In this document: one piece after another, positions 25,641 through 38,282 of the stretch
Layout: each line of letters opens with the position of its first letter
How positions within the stretch are numbered: the first letter of the stretch is position 1
Source of the DNA: Takakia lepidozioides
Taxonomy: Eukaryota; Streptophyta; Takakiopsida; Takakiales; Takakiaceae
Assembly: GCA_030704615.1 (NCBI GenBank)
Contig: CM060733.1
Span: 28,024,001 to 28,088,000 of the forward strand
DNA length: 64,000 bases
Direction: 5' to 3'
Program-made: the position numbers and the translations under genes
The notes under the pieces: generated by a model
Told to the model about the DNA's origin: nothing
Seen by the model: only the letters and a program-made list of their open reading frames with translations
Databases searched by the model: none

Positions 25641-28600
25641 CATGGAAAACAACCAGTCAATAGGAGAGCAGAGAGAAATAAGGAAGTGTTCTGGTTCCAA
25701 GATAACATAGTTGCTTACAAAACACAAACAGGCAAAGAAAAAAATAAATAGCTCCACTAAACCACTGACTCTTCCCTTGCGTTGCTTAAGACGACAATCA
25801 TGGGTCATATCAGCTGATCGCGACTTCAAAGAAGTCTTGAAGACATCTGAAATTGGACTTCCTGGATCGTGAAGCTGAAGGTGCACTCCTACAGATGACA
25901 TCATCAAGATCAAGATGAACAGACTGACAAAATGAATCCTCTAAGACATCAGTTTGGAAAATCCAGAGGATCCAGATTGGAACTTTTTGTCCTGTACTTT
26001 CTTCCTAGCATGTAATTTCTGAATGTATGGCCCAGTAAGCATGGACGATTTTCCCGATATGATTGTCTTTGGACTAGCACTTGAACATGGATGCGACCCA
26101 TAAGAATCACACTGCAATGTACGGTCTATCCACATTTCCCGGTCGAAGAGAAGAACAAAGACGGATTTGCTATGTAAATTGATGTCCATGGCGATGTTCA
26201 AAGCATATACATTGGCAGGTTGGCTGACGGGAATGAGCCCTTCTAGGATTCCAACTCTATAAACTTTTTTCAACTGTCCGTCCAAACTGGGCGCGGCCTC
26301 TATGGCCACGAGGCTACCGCAAACAAACTCTTACGAGTACATTCGAAACTTTCAATGGCCTTATTAGCATGATCCTTAAACATCCAAGTGAAGGATTCCA
26401 TCGCACGGAACGACAAAGCAAGCCTTCCCTGTAACTAGGTCAACGAAGACTTTAGGCCGCAAGTGTTTCGGGAACGCATTAATCGGTGTGAGCAGCCATC
26501 CCTTCGCTGGAGAGCATGGCAACTCAAGATTCTTGAAGTTGAGAGGGTCAACATCCCTTGAATCTGTGTGCATTTTCAGCTCCCCTCAAAGAGAAGATAA
26601 TTACATACCAGGATGGTACATCCAGCCTTTAGAGAAGAGGGTACAAAAAACCTGTCCAATCAACTGAGCGTATGAATGGACTGTTTTTTCACTTGAGAAC
26701 AAAGACATTTAGAAAAGCAGAGACGCTGAATCTTGACTTTGAAATTACCTTGAAGCTCTGAAGCACAGAGGAAAGTCCGAACAACTCTCTGGTGTTTCCA
26801 GAGCGACTCTCACCGCAGCACCTAACTGAAAGGGTTCGGCAATTCGATTTGAACAGCAGGATTTAGGAATACTCTTTGAGCTTTCCGCGATATAAAGTAC
26901 CATCTCATTCCATTTCATTTCTTTTGTCTTCCTACGAGGTTTTCATTTGTACGATTTCAGACAACTTGCCTATGCTGAAGCCAGAGAGGGGTCACAAGCA
27001 GAGTACATTGCAAGGGAAAACAGGGACAGTCAATTCGAGAAGGCCAACAGGATCCCTGGTTAATGAAGGAAAAAAATCGGGCTTTGAAGAATTTCAGTTG
27101 AGCATTACATGAAACAATCTCCATCAACAAGGCATAAAGAAGACACCAACATATCCTCCGATTAGACTTTGAGCCACCAATCCGTGAGGACAGAGGTGGG
27201 CCTTAAAAGGGGATACTTCGACTCTGAGATATAGTTTTGGGCACCTGTAAACATAAGTTCCAGTTAGTTCTAGACGCTCTTCTGCCAGGCAACAAGAATG
27301 CCAGTTTATCCAAATGATCACACCTAGAGACCCAACAACTTGGGCACTCTGGTCCAGCTGTGAGACGAGAAATAGGATAGACACATTGTTGATTCAGTAG
27401 CCAAAATTCCCTCGGTAAACCCGGTTCAAATTGGTACATGAGCACCTGCTGTTGCACAAAGCCAGGGAGTTCAGTAACGTACTAGCGGGAGATTGAGACA
27501 GACAGGATACTCACCAGGAAAGGGAAAAGGAAGGAGAAATCACAGAGACAATCCTCCAGAAAACTCCATATCTCTGTGTTGACGACAAAAGCATATCACG
27601 GCCGTCTCAATGCTCACACTACGCCGTCAATGCAGACCTCAATCAACTAAAACTGCTACACAAATCTCATCTATGATCCTCTGATGGTGACCCCCAAGGA
27701 TACGTAGCGATGCGAATGCAATGCCGACCCTCCTCTCCCACTCCCTCCTCTCTCTCTCTCCCTCACAAACTCGCACTGTGAGTCCTTTGGCACGAAGAGC
27801 GTGGCTGCGGTCCTTGGCCCTTTGTATTTCCCGGCAGCCTTTCCCGGCCGACGAAAACTCGGGTCGGGTGGGCCTGGGTGGGGAGACCCCCTGGCAAGAA
27901 CCAGCACGCGTGCCAGGCTAATAAACTGCCCGAGTAAAATCCAATCTGTGATGTTCCACTGCAAATGTAAGCACACGAGGCTGGTATCACATTATTAGCC
28001 TACAGACCGGAGGAATCATTCCTCCCGCTTTAGATCTGTCTTCCGCAGATGCAGGTTTCTGCTCACATCTACCACCGGGAATAGCAATCAGCAAGTGAAT
28101 TGATCGATCAGCATCCCACACTAGACTGAATGCTCTTCAGTTGGCGAATCAGAGCTGTTACTTGAGAATATTTTCGGGTGATTAGGAGCTCAACGTGTAA
28201 CCTGAAGACGAAAATGGTCTGCGAAGTGGAAGTTTGGTAGAAGGGGAGGAGGTCAAAAGGGCAGGCCGGCATGGACATCCCACTGCGGAGATGACAGACC
28301 GCATTGTCACCGAGGGATGAGGCGGTGGCCCCGCCGCTGCAGCAGCAGCCTGGCTGCTGCTGATCCTGCGTTGTGTGCCCTCTGCTCCCCACCGACTGGT
28401 GGTCATATTTTCCCTCTTACTTGAGATCAGAGGAGGATGGGAAAAACAAACAAGCTACCCAAATCGCCCTTGGGTTCACATCCGGGAAGAAGATCTACCC
28501 ATGCAGGTACCCACAATCATAGAATTATCTGTTTTCTAGAAGGTTTTGTTTGAATGATCCCAGTTGGGGATCAGGTTTTGTTTCCATGTGGCCTGCAGCT

Positions 28601-28860
28601 TAGACAGATCACAGATGCTTTACACATCTAGCATGTCAGTTGATGAGCTACAGTGGGGGGGATGTGGGTGGAAATCTAACATGTTTGTCCACAGGCTGTC
28701 TCTTCGCAGCAGAGCCCATGTCACCATTGCCCAATGGCTAGCCATCCAGATTCCTCTCCCCCTTGTTTTTTCACAGACTAACTAACACAACCTAATTAAA
28801 GAGCCTGACGATGTAATTTTCTTTCTTCTTTTTTTTGCAACCAACTAAACCTACTTACTA
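25641..28860. other. Region upstream of the TRM gene, no coding gene recognised
   Basis: Minus-strand open frames at 25941-26309 and 26376-26573 have ordinary composition but match nothing I know. A diverged copy of the 7.46-kb repeat (GGCCACGAGGCTACCGCAAA, then CTTACGAGTACATTC) lies at 26296-26345, and a plus-strand SINE-like tail at 26876-26930. The CT-rich and GC-rich stretch at 27720-27910 could include the promoter or leader of the TRM gene, but no transcript evidence is available. Confidence 0.4.
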
Positions 28861-29669
28861 ATGTAAATACCACTGTTGTGCGGGATGGGGGCTTGAGTCC
28901 TGACGTCCTCACCCGGGTAACTCCGCGGATCACCCACACCCGCATCATCACCAAACAGCCAACCCGCACCCACCGGAACCCGGAGCCGGATGCTTTTTTT
29001 CTTTTTCTTTTTTTCACGTGAACTTCCATTTTTCCTCTTCTTTTCTTCTTTTCTTCTCTTTTTCTTCTCTTCTTTTAATTAGTAACATCAATTTCAAAAA
29101 TCCGAGTCACAAGGGGCAGTGGGGCACAGTTCCCTTTCTTTTTTCTTTTTACTTTTGTTTTTTTCAAGACGGCCAATGGAAGGGCCAGAATATATTAGAA
29201 AGCGAGGAAAAAATAACCTCAGAGTAGAGTACAGACCATGGAGGATGAAAAAGGGGACACTGCCCTCTACCGGTAATTAACCCAGGGAACGCTACAGGAA
29301 GCTAGAGAAGAAGGTTCCTTAGCTAAAAAAAGGACTAAGAGACTAAGAGTCTAGGCCTAGAAGAATCCAAGGATTACCTTTTTCTTTTCCTGCTGATCTA
29401 TGAGGCACATAACTTTACTTTGTATTTTTTTATTTTTTCTTACATGTTTAATGGATAGGTGGATTTCTTTTTTCTTTTTTTCTTTTTTTCTCTTACCGAA
29501 CAGGGGCTTTTTTTGTTTCTGTGAAGAGGGGACAAAGGCCCTCAAACTTTCTTTAAAGGAATTCTATCGTCATGTATGTACTTAATTTGTGAAAGAAACA
29601 TATATATTCATGGTAGATCTTGAAGGAATATTCCTAAGATAAAAAGCCTCATTAACATCAAGGTTTTTT

Positions 29670-30010
29670 AGCCGAAAAAGTAATTTTTCTAGTTAACATC
29701 ATGTTTTCTAATCTCTTTAACCAATTAATTAGGGCCAGGACCAACGTGAACCCGCTAATATTTTCCAGCAACTACCCATAACCAGGCGCGACCCATTGTT
29801 AGATACCCAGATCCGAACCGGACTTTCTTCCAAAAGAAAACCCAGACCCACTGAAAATATAATTTTCTTAATAATATCGTTTTTCTCATTTATTTAATCA
29901 ATTAATTAGGAATCACTTGTGAACCCGCTAATATTTTCCAGCACCTACCCGGGTATTTGATAACGGGTTGTATCCGGTTCTAGACCGAACCGGACTTTCT
30001 TCCATAAGAC
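29670..30010 (+). repeat. Two-copy tandem duplication, about 172-bp period
   Basis: GAACCCGCTAATATTTTCCA occurs at 29748 and 29921, and GGACTTTCTTCCA at about 29820 and 29992. The copies share an AATTAATTAGG start and differ at many sites in between, so the duplication is old. ACCCG/CGGTT-rich content hints at transposon end sequence, but no target duplication was found. Confidence 0.7.
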
Positions 30011-30888
30011 AAGTTCCTTGAAAAGACACTACCCCCACAACACTGGTAATTACACGCTGACTAATTCAGCAGGAAAATATATACCTACGTAGCTAGCTAA
30101 TGTCCATAATTGCTCTACGCACTGATTACGCAATCTTATTAACGAAATTTCCCAGACCAGTACCTGGGTGAGGGTACGCTATAAATATGTTTGCAGGAAC
30201 CACTGAAATGCCCAGTCGCTTTCCGAAGTACAGTACTGCAATATACAGTAACTGTGTGAAGGTAATTTCAGCGTAGCCACCATACGTTAACTAAGGTGTA
30301 ACTACAGTACAGGGGGTCTGTCAGTAGGTAACATAAGCCCATCATGATTTGACGATTACTCTAGAAATTAGTGGGAGGTACACTGAATTACTTATTCCAA
30401 TTACAAAAGTACGTTTAGAAATAATGCCAATAACGCCACGTTAGTACACCATCATTCAACGTTGTACCTTCCGCTAGTTAACTATTGGAAACTCTAACGT
30501 GGGTGTTAGGCGGTGGATGAAAGTTGTGGGCGGACAGAGGGCGGACGGATGAGATGAGTAATGACGGCGGCAGGTAAGCGTGGGCGTCACGGATCGGGGC
30601 ACATGGATGGACAGAAACTGCAACTGGCTCAGACGCTCAGACCCCCTCTGCCTCTGTGTGTCGGCCGTCCGACGGAACCGCGACAGCAACGACTGCCAAT
30701 AGCTGTATCCGTAGGTGTAGGATATTAACAATACGTACGTTGTGTCAGTACATACATTGAATAGATGTATCCCCAACACGCTACGCTGCTGCAGGTCTGC
30801 AGTCTGCAGAGCATCTGACACTTCTATGCACCACAGTCAGAGGCCTGCACTTTTGCTTGCCTGCATCTCTCTCCCTCTCTCAATCTCT

Positions 30889-30926
30889 CAATCTCTCAAG
30901 AGATTGCTCAATCTCTCAAGAGATTG
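30889..30926. repeat. Tandem pair of near-palindromes
   Basis: CAATCTCTCAAGAGATTG occurs at 30889-30906 and again at 30909-30926. Each can form an 8-bp stem with a 2-nt loop. It sits in a CT-rich stretch and could be a simple-repeat by-product or a protein-binding site. Confidence 0.7.
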
Positions 30927-31506
30927 AGAGAAAGAAGTTATAAAGTACCATCTCAATTCTCTAGATCTCTCTCTCAAACAAGAGAGATGATGAATGGCTA
31001 GAGGCAGAGCAAGTTCCTTGGAGATGGATGCAGTTTTAGAGTGTGAGAGGATCCGCCATGGGAAGAATTAAGAGGCTGGCTGGGGAATAGTTTGTGGTGC
31101 AGACAGTGGGTGACAAGAGGGAGAGAATTTTATTGCCAGTAGTGGTTCGAACAGTTCGGAGGGGGACAGGACTTGGGAAGGTGTCTCTCTCGAACAGGGG
31201 AAAAGGAATATCCCTGGAGCCCAGTAGTAAAAGCTTAATATTTTGATTGATGGCACCTAAGTTCCAGTTTGCATCCGTTTCCCAGTTTGGCAGGGCAATG
31301 CATCCGTTTGCAGAGGTCAGAAATGCTGTAGTATGAATGACAAAAAATACATACTTGAGCGGGAGCTGAGGTGATTCGAAAGCGGTGGTGGTACTCATAT
31401 GGAGATGAGGGGACAGGTCATTCTGGTGAATGGAAGTGGCAGGGATGGCAGGGCCTCGCACATGGCAAAGTCATGGGCGGGCCACGCGCCTGACCACACC
31501 TGTACA

Positions 31507-31560
31507 CTGTGTGTGTGTGTGTGTCGCTCTCTCTCTCTCCCCCCTCTCTCTCTCACTCAC
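31507..31560 (+). repeat. Microsatellite (GT)n followed by (CT)n
   Basis: A GTGTGTGTGTGT run is followed directly by CTCTCTCTCTC and CCCC-containing CT repeat. Confidence 0.8.
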
Positions 31561-31706
31561 ACATGCAAACCTTCTTGAAAAGGCATGGCACTGTTGCGTG
31601 TGCCATGTGAACCTCTGCCAGACGGTCGCTTTTAGGGTAGAGAGAAATGCCTCTGGAGTTTACTCCTCTTTTATGCATTTTGCTCCACACAAGTTCTCGT
31701 GGATAC

Positions 31707-31949
31707 AGATGCCTGACATAAACTCGTGAGAACTTGTCTCTAGAGCTTTTAGAGGATTACATGAGTCCATGGATTTCCAACAAAGTTGTGTGCGAAGATG
31801 CCTGACATCATGAGGTCGAAGCTCTACTTAGTGACTTATATTACAGGTTAGATGCCTGACATGGACTAAGTGTGCGAACATTTGGTACCATCAAATGGTG
31901 TGTAGCTAAACTTAGTGACACAATTGTTCAAGGAAAAAAGATGCCTGAC
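31707..31949 (+). repeat. Four spaced copies of AGATGCCTGAC
   Basis: Exact copies at 31707-31717, 31796-31806, 31850-31860 and 31939-31949, spaced 89, 54 and 89 bp. Flanks share shorter words (ACTTAGTGAC, GTGAGAA). This looks like a decayed higher-order tandem repeat or a set of binding sites; no coding frame crosses it. Confidence 0.7.
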
Positions 31950-32103
31950 TCGCATCAGGTGAGAAGTGAGAATCCAACTCAAGAAAGCTTCCGTGTCCAG
32001 ACAAAAAGTAGAGATGGGTAGGCACCTTGGCCTGAGTTTAAATAAGTCTCAGCTGGCCCTAATTAATCACATCTAACATAAGTGTGACGGTGAGGACTGG
32101 GGT

Positions 32104-33344
32104 GGTCAAAGTCACCTGGCAGTTGACAAGTATATGAAAACACTGTAGATTGAGACTAGCCATCTTTCTCGATTCAGCCTTGTTAAGTGGATCTCCTGCA
32201 TGAAACTCGCTGGAATGCAAATGGACAGGACAGGGCAGGCTGTCATGTGACTGGGCTGGTCAAAGTCACGTAGAAAACCTCATCATCTTTGTTGAACTGG
32301 ACGACGTTTCCCCCTCTTTATTTAAGGGTGAGCACTGCAAGTATTAATAACACAGTAGTAGACCATGCAGCTCATGGCTGTGATGATGCGTCATGTGATG
32401 AAGATCATTCAATAGCGGTTATATTGTAGTCAACACACTTCAAATGTCCTCTGTAGTACCTACCCTCTAATAAGTGTTAACAAAATCTTGCTCCCTGGAA
32501 CCTACCAATTTCCAAAACAGAAAAAGAAAGTGTTAGAAGTGTTACTCCTGTAGAGGCAACACTGGCAGTTCGGACGTTCAGACACTATCACATAATACCA
32601 TGAACAAGCAAATTTTGAGTTTAGATTTTTTGGACTGGTGACTGTAGGACGTGTTGGCCCTGCAGGCAACACCTTTACATTCATTTTCACACTCTCTATT
32701 AGTCAACATGTTTTGCTTCCCAAGGGAGACTGTACAAATTGCATTCAACTCCATTTACTTTCACACCGCCATGAATTGAACCAACAGTTCACACTAAACC
32801 ACCATTCCGTATTATTGACAATAAGACCTCTTATTAAATTTGGGAAATCATGTACCCCTGCCAGAGACAGTTATTGTCAAGCTTAGAAAAGAATGGAAAG
32901 AATATCTATCTGAGTCCAAACTTCAAAGGGCCAGGATTGCCAGATTGAATGCTCGAGGTTCAAGTCTAAAAACAAATGCTGATGCTACCCATATGTGGGT
33001 ACTAGGTAGTTAGACTTGAGTGCACTGTTTGGCGGACCAAGTGCTCGTGGGTTCCTTGATCCTGGCTGCCACATTGCACAAGTAAGTTCCAATCCGAAGT
33101 CCTCGATATTGAGTTCCCTCCGACCCAGGTCCCACACCACAGCAATTTTAGCCTAGAAGCTGAAACTAGGAGCATGAACAGGATAGTCAAAGTCTTGGAG
33201 GACTGATGATCAGTCTGGACTCTGCAATGGTGGTTTGGCAGGGTACTTCTGCTCTGCATGATGCAATCTATAGTAAGTATTGAAACTCAAAAGGACCATA
33301 ACTTCCTCACTGCTCTCTGGAACGTGGAAGGGTGGTCAAAGTCA
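32104..33344. promoter_or_regulatory. Three copies of GGTCAAAGTCA (W-box-like)
   Basis: Copies at 32104-32114, 32258-32268 and 33334-33344. The reverse complement TGACTTTGACC contains TTGACC, the WRKY-type W-box core. No gene start is evident nearby, so a regulatory role is only a guess; the surrounding sequence may instead be a decayed repeat. Confidence 0.25.
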
Positions 33345-34231
33345 TAAAGAAATGATCAAAACTCGTGTGAGCGCCGCCTCTCCAGAGTGTGTAGAGAGCT
33401 GACCTCCAATAGTTGCCTTGCGTTCCATGAGCTCTTATGTCAGAGAATATAGCAAGGATTTGGTTCAAACATCATCACCGTCATTTTGGCTTTGGCTTGA
33501 CAACATGATGCAGGCAGCTGTGTGTGCACAGGCTCGGCTCATCAGAGTGATATTGAATGTTCCCAATATCTTGCAATTATGTAATCCTTTACCTATACTA
33601 ATTGTTCCCCAAGTAATTGTCCCGCCAGAGCTTATCCAGGCATCACAGTCTCACAGGAGTAAATCACACGGCTAAACCAAAATTTTAATTGCTTGCTGGT
33701 TAGGAAGGAAGTGTTTGATGTGTAAACACGCATCCACTGCGACTCCTTCACCTGAGATTACTTACAAGATTCACAGGGACTCAGATTGAGACCATCTTCC
33801 CGGGTTACGATCGTAGAACTACGGACATCTACATACCGATTCATCTAAACTGGTCAGTGTCACGGGTTTTAATGGGTCTTTACCAACAAAGACAAATTCA
33901 TGCATATTGGTTGGAAACCAGCCATAGCAGCGGTTTTGTTCCCATGTGCACTACTTCGTTGATCCCGGGGAGGAGATAGACTAGCGCTTCCATAAGGTTA
34001 GGTAAGTAGTCTTATTTCTTCCAATTTCAGTTCCTTCGAGTGGATGCTTTCCCATGCCGAGGTGCTGCATCTCCAATATTCCTACAGAGCTTTGCTGGTG
34101 GCTCGAATGACCTCATCTGACTTCGAATCTGCAAACTGACTGATTCCAATTACTTTGATGAGCCCATAAAAAACTATGTAGAAATCTGAACATTCAATGG
34201 TATCTCAACATAAAAAATCGATATATCTCCG

Positions 34232-34365
34232 CGCTAACCGCTAGGTCCCATGAATGAGAATGTCTCTCCTGATACGCAACACGCAGGAGATGTATATTAT
34301 AGTATCCTCCACGCAACCAGTAGGTCACATGAATGAGAATGTTTTCCCTTGAGACACAAGAGGAT
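34232..34365 (+). repeat. Two-copy tandem duplication, about 78 bp
   Basis: TAGGTCCCATGAATGAGAAT and TAGGTCACATGAATGAGAAT are followed in each copy by a GAGA/GATAC(A/G)CAA block and AGGA. The copies are separated by an AT-rich hinge. Confidence 0.6.
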
Positions 34366-34599
34366 CTTTTATAGATAAAATATGATAGAAGCAAAGTCCC
34401 AAAGTTCATGTTTGCCCTTTGGGAGCACACGATCCACGAGAAAACCGTTACACCTTCCACAACACTTTAGTAGCCAATAAGACGGGCGTGGGTCTGAGAC
34501 TCTTGACTCCTGAGAAGTGTAGACTTGGTGAGGAATGCGAAACACCAAGGAGAAGTTCTAAAGAAAACGGAAAAAAAAATAACCAGCCCCGAGGAAAAG

Positions 34600-34800
34600 A
34601 TAAAGATAAAAAAGATAAAGTTTCTTTAACGTCCAGTGAATTTACTGAGCCTACTGCTCAACACACAGGCCATCGAGGGCCCAATGGACGGTCTGAAGGC
34701 ACATGTTGAAGGATTGAACCCAGTATCACCCAGGTTATGCACAGGCAAGGCACAAACACCCAACCACTGGGCTACCTGCTCAAGATAGACCGGGTAAAAG
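34600..34800 (-). mobile_element. tRNA-derived SINE
   Basis: On the minus strand GGTAGCCCAGTGGTT (A box) near 34776-34762 is followed by GGGTTCAATCC (B box) at 34721-34711, with normal tRNA-like spacing. A body then ends at a CTTTATCTTTTTTATC tail near 34600. The end of the body (TGGACGTTAAAGAAAC) links it to the tail family at 23.3-25.6 kb. It has no RNA cloverleaf I can complete, so I call a SINE rather than a tRNA gene. Confidence 0.65.
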
Positions 34801-36084
34801 TGGTCACTCACTCCAATGCAACCGAGTCTTACCATGAATACTGAAATGAGGCAAATTGCATTTGAAAATGCAGCTGTCACCTGGGGGCTGTCCATAATAC
34901 ACTTTACTCAAGTTGGGTCTCATAACTAAACTGTATTGCTCAATTGGAACAGCAATCCAGTGTTACGTTGTTCTTATTGTAAACTTGCCATTAGCATCAC
35001 CACTTCCCCACACTTCAGTCAGGCGCAAACGGAAAGTAAGAAAAGACAGAATTGCCCACAAGGTTTGCAGTAGGTAGAATCATTCACTGTTCATATTTAG
35101 TATTATGGACTAGCAGTGAACATGTTCAGACTTCAGACATGTGACTGCAGTTAGATTCGGACAGACTAAAACTGACTGCTGTTATGAGGCCGGATTGCTT
35201 ACAGCAAAGAGACAAGACATACAAGGCAAATCTGTATTTGGGTTGTTAGAGAGTGTATGCCGTGTATGTGCGTGTACAATGCACAAGAAGACAAGGTACT
35301 AGCCTTCCATGAATGCACTGTTACCTTTTCTGTGTCCCATTCCCCATAGTCTTTTTGTATGCACTCACATTAGTGCAAGGTCCTGACTTTTCTGTCCTTT
35401 GTCAGACTTTCCTCAGGCCCATAATACTTGAGCAATTATGGAATTTCTTTCAATGCTCCCAGATGGTGCTTTCTTAAACTATGTAGTTATCTTTAAGTTG
35501 CTCTGTCTATGGTTTAATGATCGTCAGAATCACATATGAAATCTGTTATCATCCTGATTCATACATGATCGATGGAGGATCTCCAGTCCCACTTTCACAG
35601 GGAGTCGTCCTCCTTGCCCCATCCTTTTATATATTTGCGCTTTGATTCATTGGCTACTAAGTTAATAAGGCCAAGACTTCAAGTGGGCATAAGCTTTGCT
35701 GCCCTCCAAGTCAGGGCAATTGTCAAAACTGCCCTGTGGAGTTATTGTGCCCGCCCTTCAGACTGAAGGCCTGCAAAAAACTGCATAAACCCTCCATAAA
35801 TAAGGGTGCTCAAAAAACCTGCCCTGCATAAGTTATGTCAACAGAACAAGCTTGGGCCACCACAACAAGAGCAGCTCTCATCAAGCTTGATTAATGAATG
35901 AATAGTGCTTGCGTTATCACACCTAAACCTGAACTTGATGAGATGGCAAAGCAGCCGCCCAAGAGAACAACATGAAATGACTGAATAACTCCACTCTCTC
36001 TCTATCAACCAATTGTCAATTGTCTGTTGTTCACCGATGGTGGCTTTGCCCTCTTCTTTGTGTGGGGTTTTCTTTTTTTAAGGG

Positions 36085-36140
36085 AAACACCTGGGAGCGA
36101 CAGCTTACAAATGAGGCCCCTTAATAGTGAGAGGAGAAAA
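36085..36140. mobile_element. SINE body fragment
   Basis: GGGAGCGACAGCTTACAAAT followed by GAGGCCCCTT resembles the body of the SINE at 49245-49520 (GGGAGTGACAGCCCACAATT then CAGGCCCTT). No tRNA-like head is seen. Confidence 0.45.
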
Positions 36141-37369
36141 TAACCTCTTTCACAGTGACCGGTGTGGGTTGTCTCAGGGCTCTCCTTCTTGGTTATTATT
36201 TCCCAGCCTCTCTGTAATGTAATGGAAGGACTGAGGAACTTTCATTCCCTTTTTGTCATATGTATATATAGAACCAGATCACTGCTATGCATATAGATTG
36301 CTTATGGGCAGTTCATATTATGAAGGACACTAGTGGGTAAGTTAAGTATAGCCCTTCAGGCTGTGAAGGGGCACTTCTGGAGACAGCCCTGAAATATCTC
36401 GTGTAGAATACACTACGAGTCTTCATAGCAGACTATGAAGTGAACAGTTGGCCCTTTGATCAAGTATGCCAAGATGCAAACCTGACCAACAGAATCACTT
36501 GGATTTTGGTGAGTGCTTGGCCCCTACTGTAAAACAACCCTCAAATGTGTGCTAAGATAGAAGGGCCTTATAGCCGTTCATCTACGTATGGTGAAAATTC
36601 ACGGTGATTTCTTGTCATTGTTTTAAAACAAGCCTCAAATGGCAATTGGCTCTCTTGCTTTGCTTTGGCACAACATAAGAGGACGGTAAGACTAGGGAGC
36701 ATGACTCAGCACAACACACCAATCAGCGCCTTGACACGGTGTAAGGTCCTTTGACCACATTTTCTCCATTCCGCAAAGTCTCTCTCTACACAAGAGATCC
36801 AATAAAAGGAAAGGATGATACAAATGGTTATATTGTTTCAAAGTTGAACCAATCCTGCCTCATGGCCCCAACCAGGTTATTTTTTCCTCATTCTTTAATT
36901 TGATTAACAGGGCTCCGATCCCTTTCTCTTAAAAAATTTACGAAAAAGGAAAAAAAACCAATCAGAAAGCTTGTGTGCACCTTGACCCTATAAAATTTTG
37001 AAAAAAAATGAAAAGGACACAAGGCTGGGGGAAGGAGCATTGGGTCAAGCATCTAGAAACAGAAAAGTATGATGTATATTCAGCTGAGTCACCCAAGCTG
37101 GTGATGTTTCTGATTTAGTTTGATTTTTTTAATGTTTTCTTAATATAGAACGAATTAGTCAATCAAATCCTAAGATACTGCAACAACCTAATTCTAGTGT
37201 TATAGGCATATCATTCACACATTTGAGTAGCAATCCATACAATGAATAACCGTATAGGGAGTTTTTACGGGCTCTGTGGGGTACCCTTAATTTTTGCGCA
37301 GACATACGAAGGGAAGACTTAGACCAACAGAGGCCTTAGGGGTGACATGCACAGGCTTTAGGGGTGGTA

Positions 37370-37440
37370 GACAGGCCGACACAGGCCGACACAACCTCAC
37401 ACAGCCAGCCACGGACTATCACAGCCCGACACAGTCTGAC
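37370..37440 (+). repeat. CACAGCC-type low-complexity repeat
   Basis: ACAGGCCGACACAGGCCGAC is followed by diverged CACAGCCNRNCAC units up to 37440, where the pogo-like element's left inverted repeat begins. A larger array of related units is at 57560-57960. Confidence 0.6.
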
Positions 37441-37696
37441 GATCTGGAAGCCTTGAATAATCGCAACCTTTCACTTCTGATTAGATGGTCTGTACACCCA
37501 GGGAAGTTCTATGAGCTGCAAGTTTGAAATGTCTTGTCCGGCCTCCATATGTGTTATGTAGAGCAAATATGTAACAGATATGGAATAACACTGACAATAA
37601 CATATATAGAAAGAGAATCTGAAAAACAAAACACTTAGATATGTAACACCCTAATAGCAGAGTTTGGAAATTGAAGAACTGTATAAGAATTTAGTC

Positions 37697-37830
37697 TTTT
37701 TTTTTTTTTTTTAAAGAAAGGGGAGATAGCCCTTGAGAGCTTTATTGATGATTATTGAAGGGGGGGAAAAAAACCCTTACGTGCCCGAAGGCGGCCATGA
37801 GGCCAATACACGGAGACCGTGACAGATGAC
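37697..37830 (-). mobile_element. SINE copy with poly(A) tail
   Basis: On the minus strand, GGCCTCATGGCC and a GTAAGGGTTTTTTTCCCCCC block lead to CTCTCAAGGGCTATCTCC and an A-run (plus-strand T-run at 37697). The order matches the body of the SINE at 49245-49520 (GTCTCATGGCCC, GGGGTTAATCTTTCCCCC, CCTCAAGGGCC). Confidence 0.5.
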
Positions 37831-38282
37831 CGAGGAGCAGTAAACAATTTAGTCTTATTTGTCAATAGGACTTGTTGAGCCTCACCAATTAAATGGTATG
37901 GTATGTCGTTGTTGTCATGATATGTAGTGTTGTGCATTGTGAGGAGAGGATGCTCACATGACTAGCCCATAAGGTAGATGAACCTAATTCAAACCACTTT
38001 TTAAAATGGACCCCTAGATAAATACACAAAACCAAACCACATGCAAAGCTAGAAAGGCTCATATCTTACAAGTGGTCCAGCTTAGATCACGTGGTGGGCT
38101 ACAATGGTAATTGCAGTCACCTCTTTTAGATCAAGGTTGATTATGATGACAGCAACGAGTGGAAACCTTAATAATTATTGGCGGTTCATATTTGAAATAT
38201 TGTTGCGCAGTTCGAGTGCGGTATTAAGGCAGATTTGGGAACGCCTCCAAACAGTTAAGCAGGATGCCTCGATCTGATTTAC

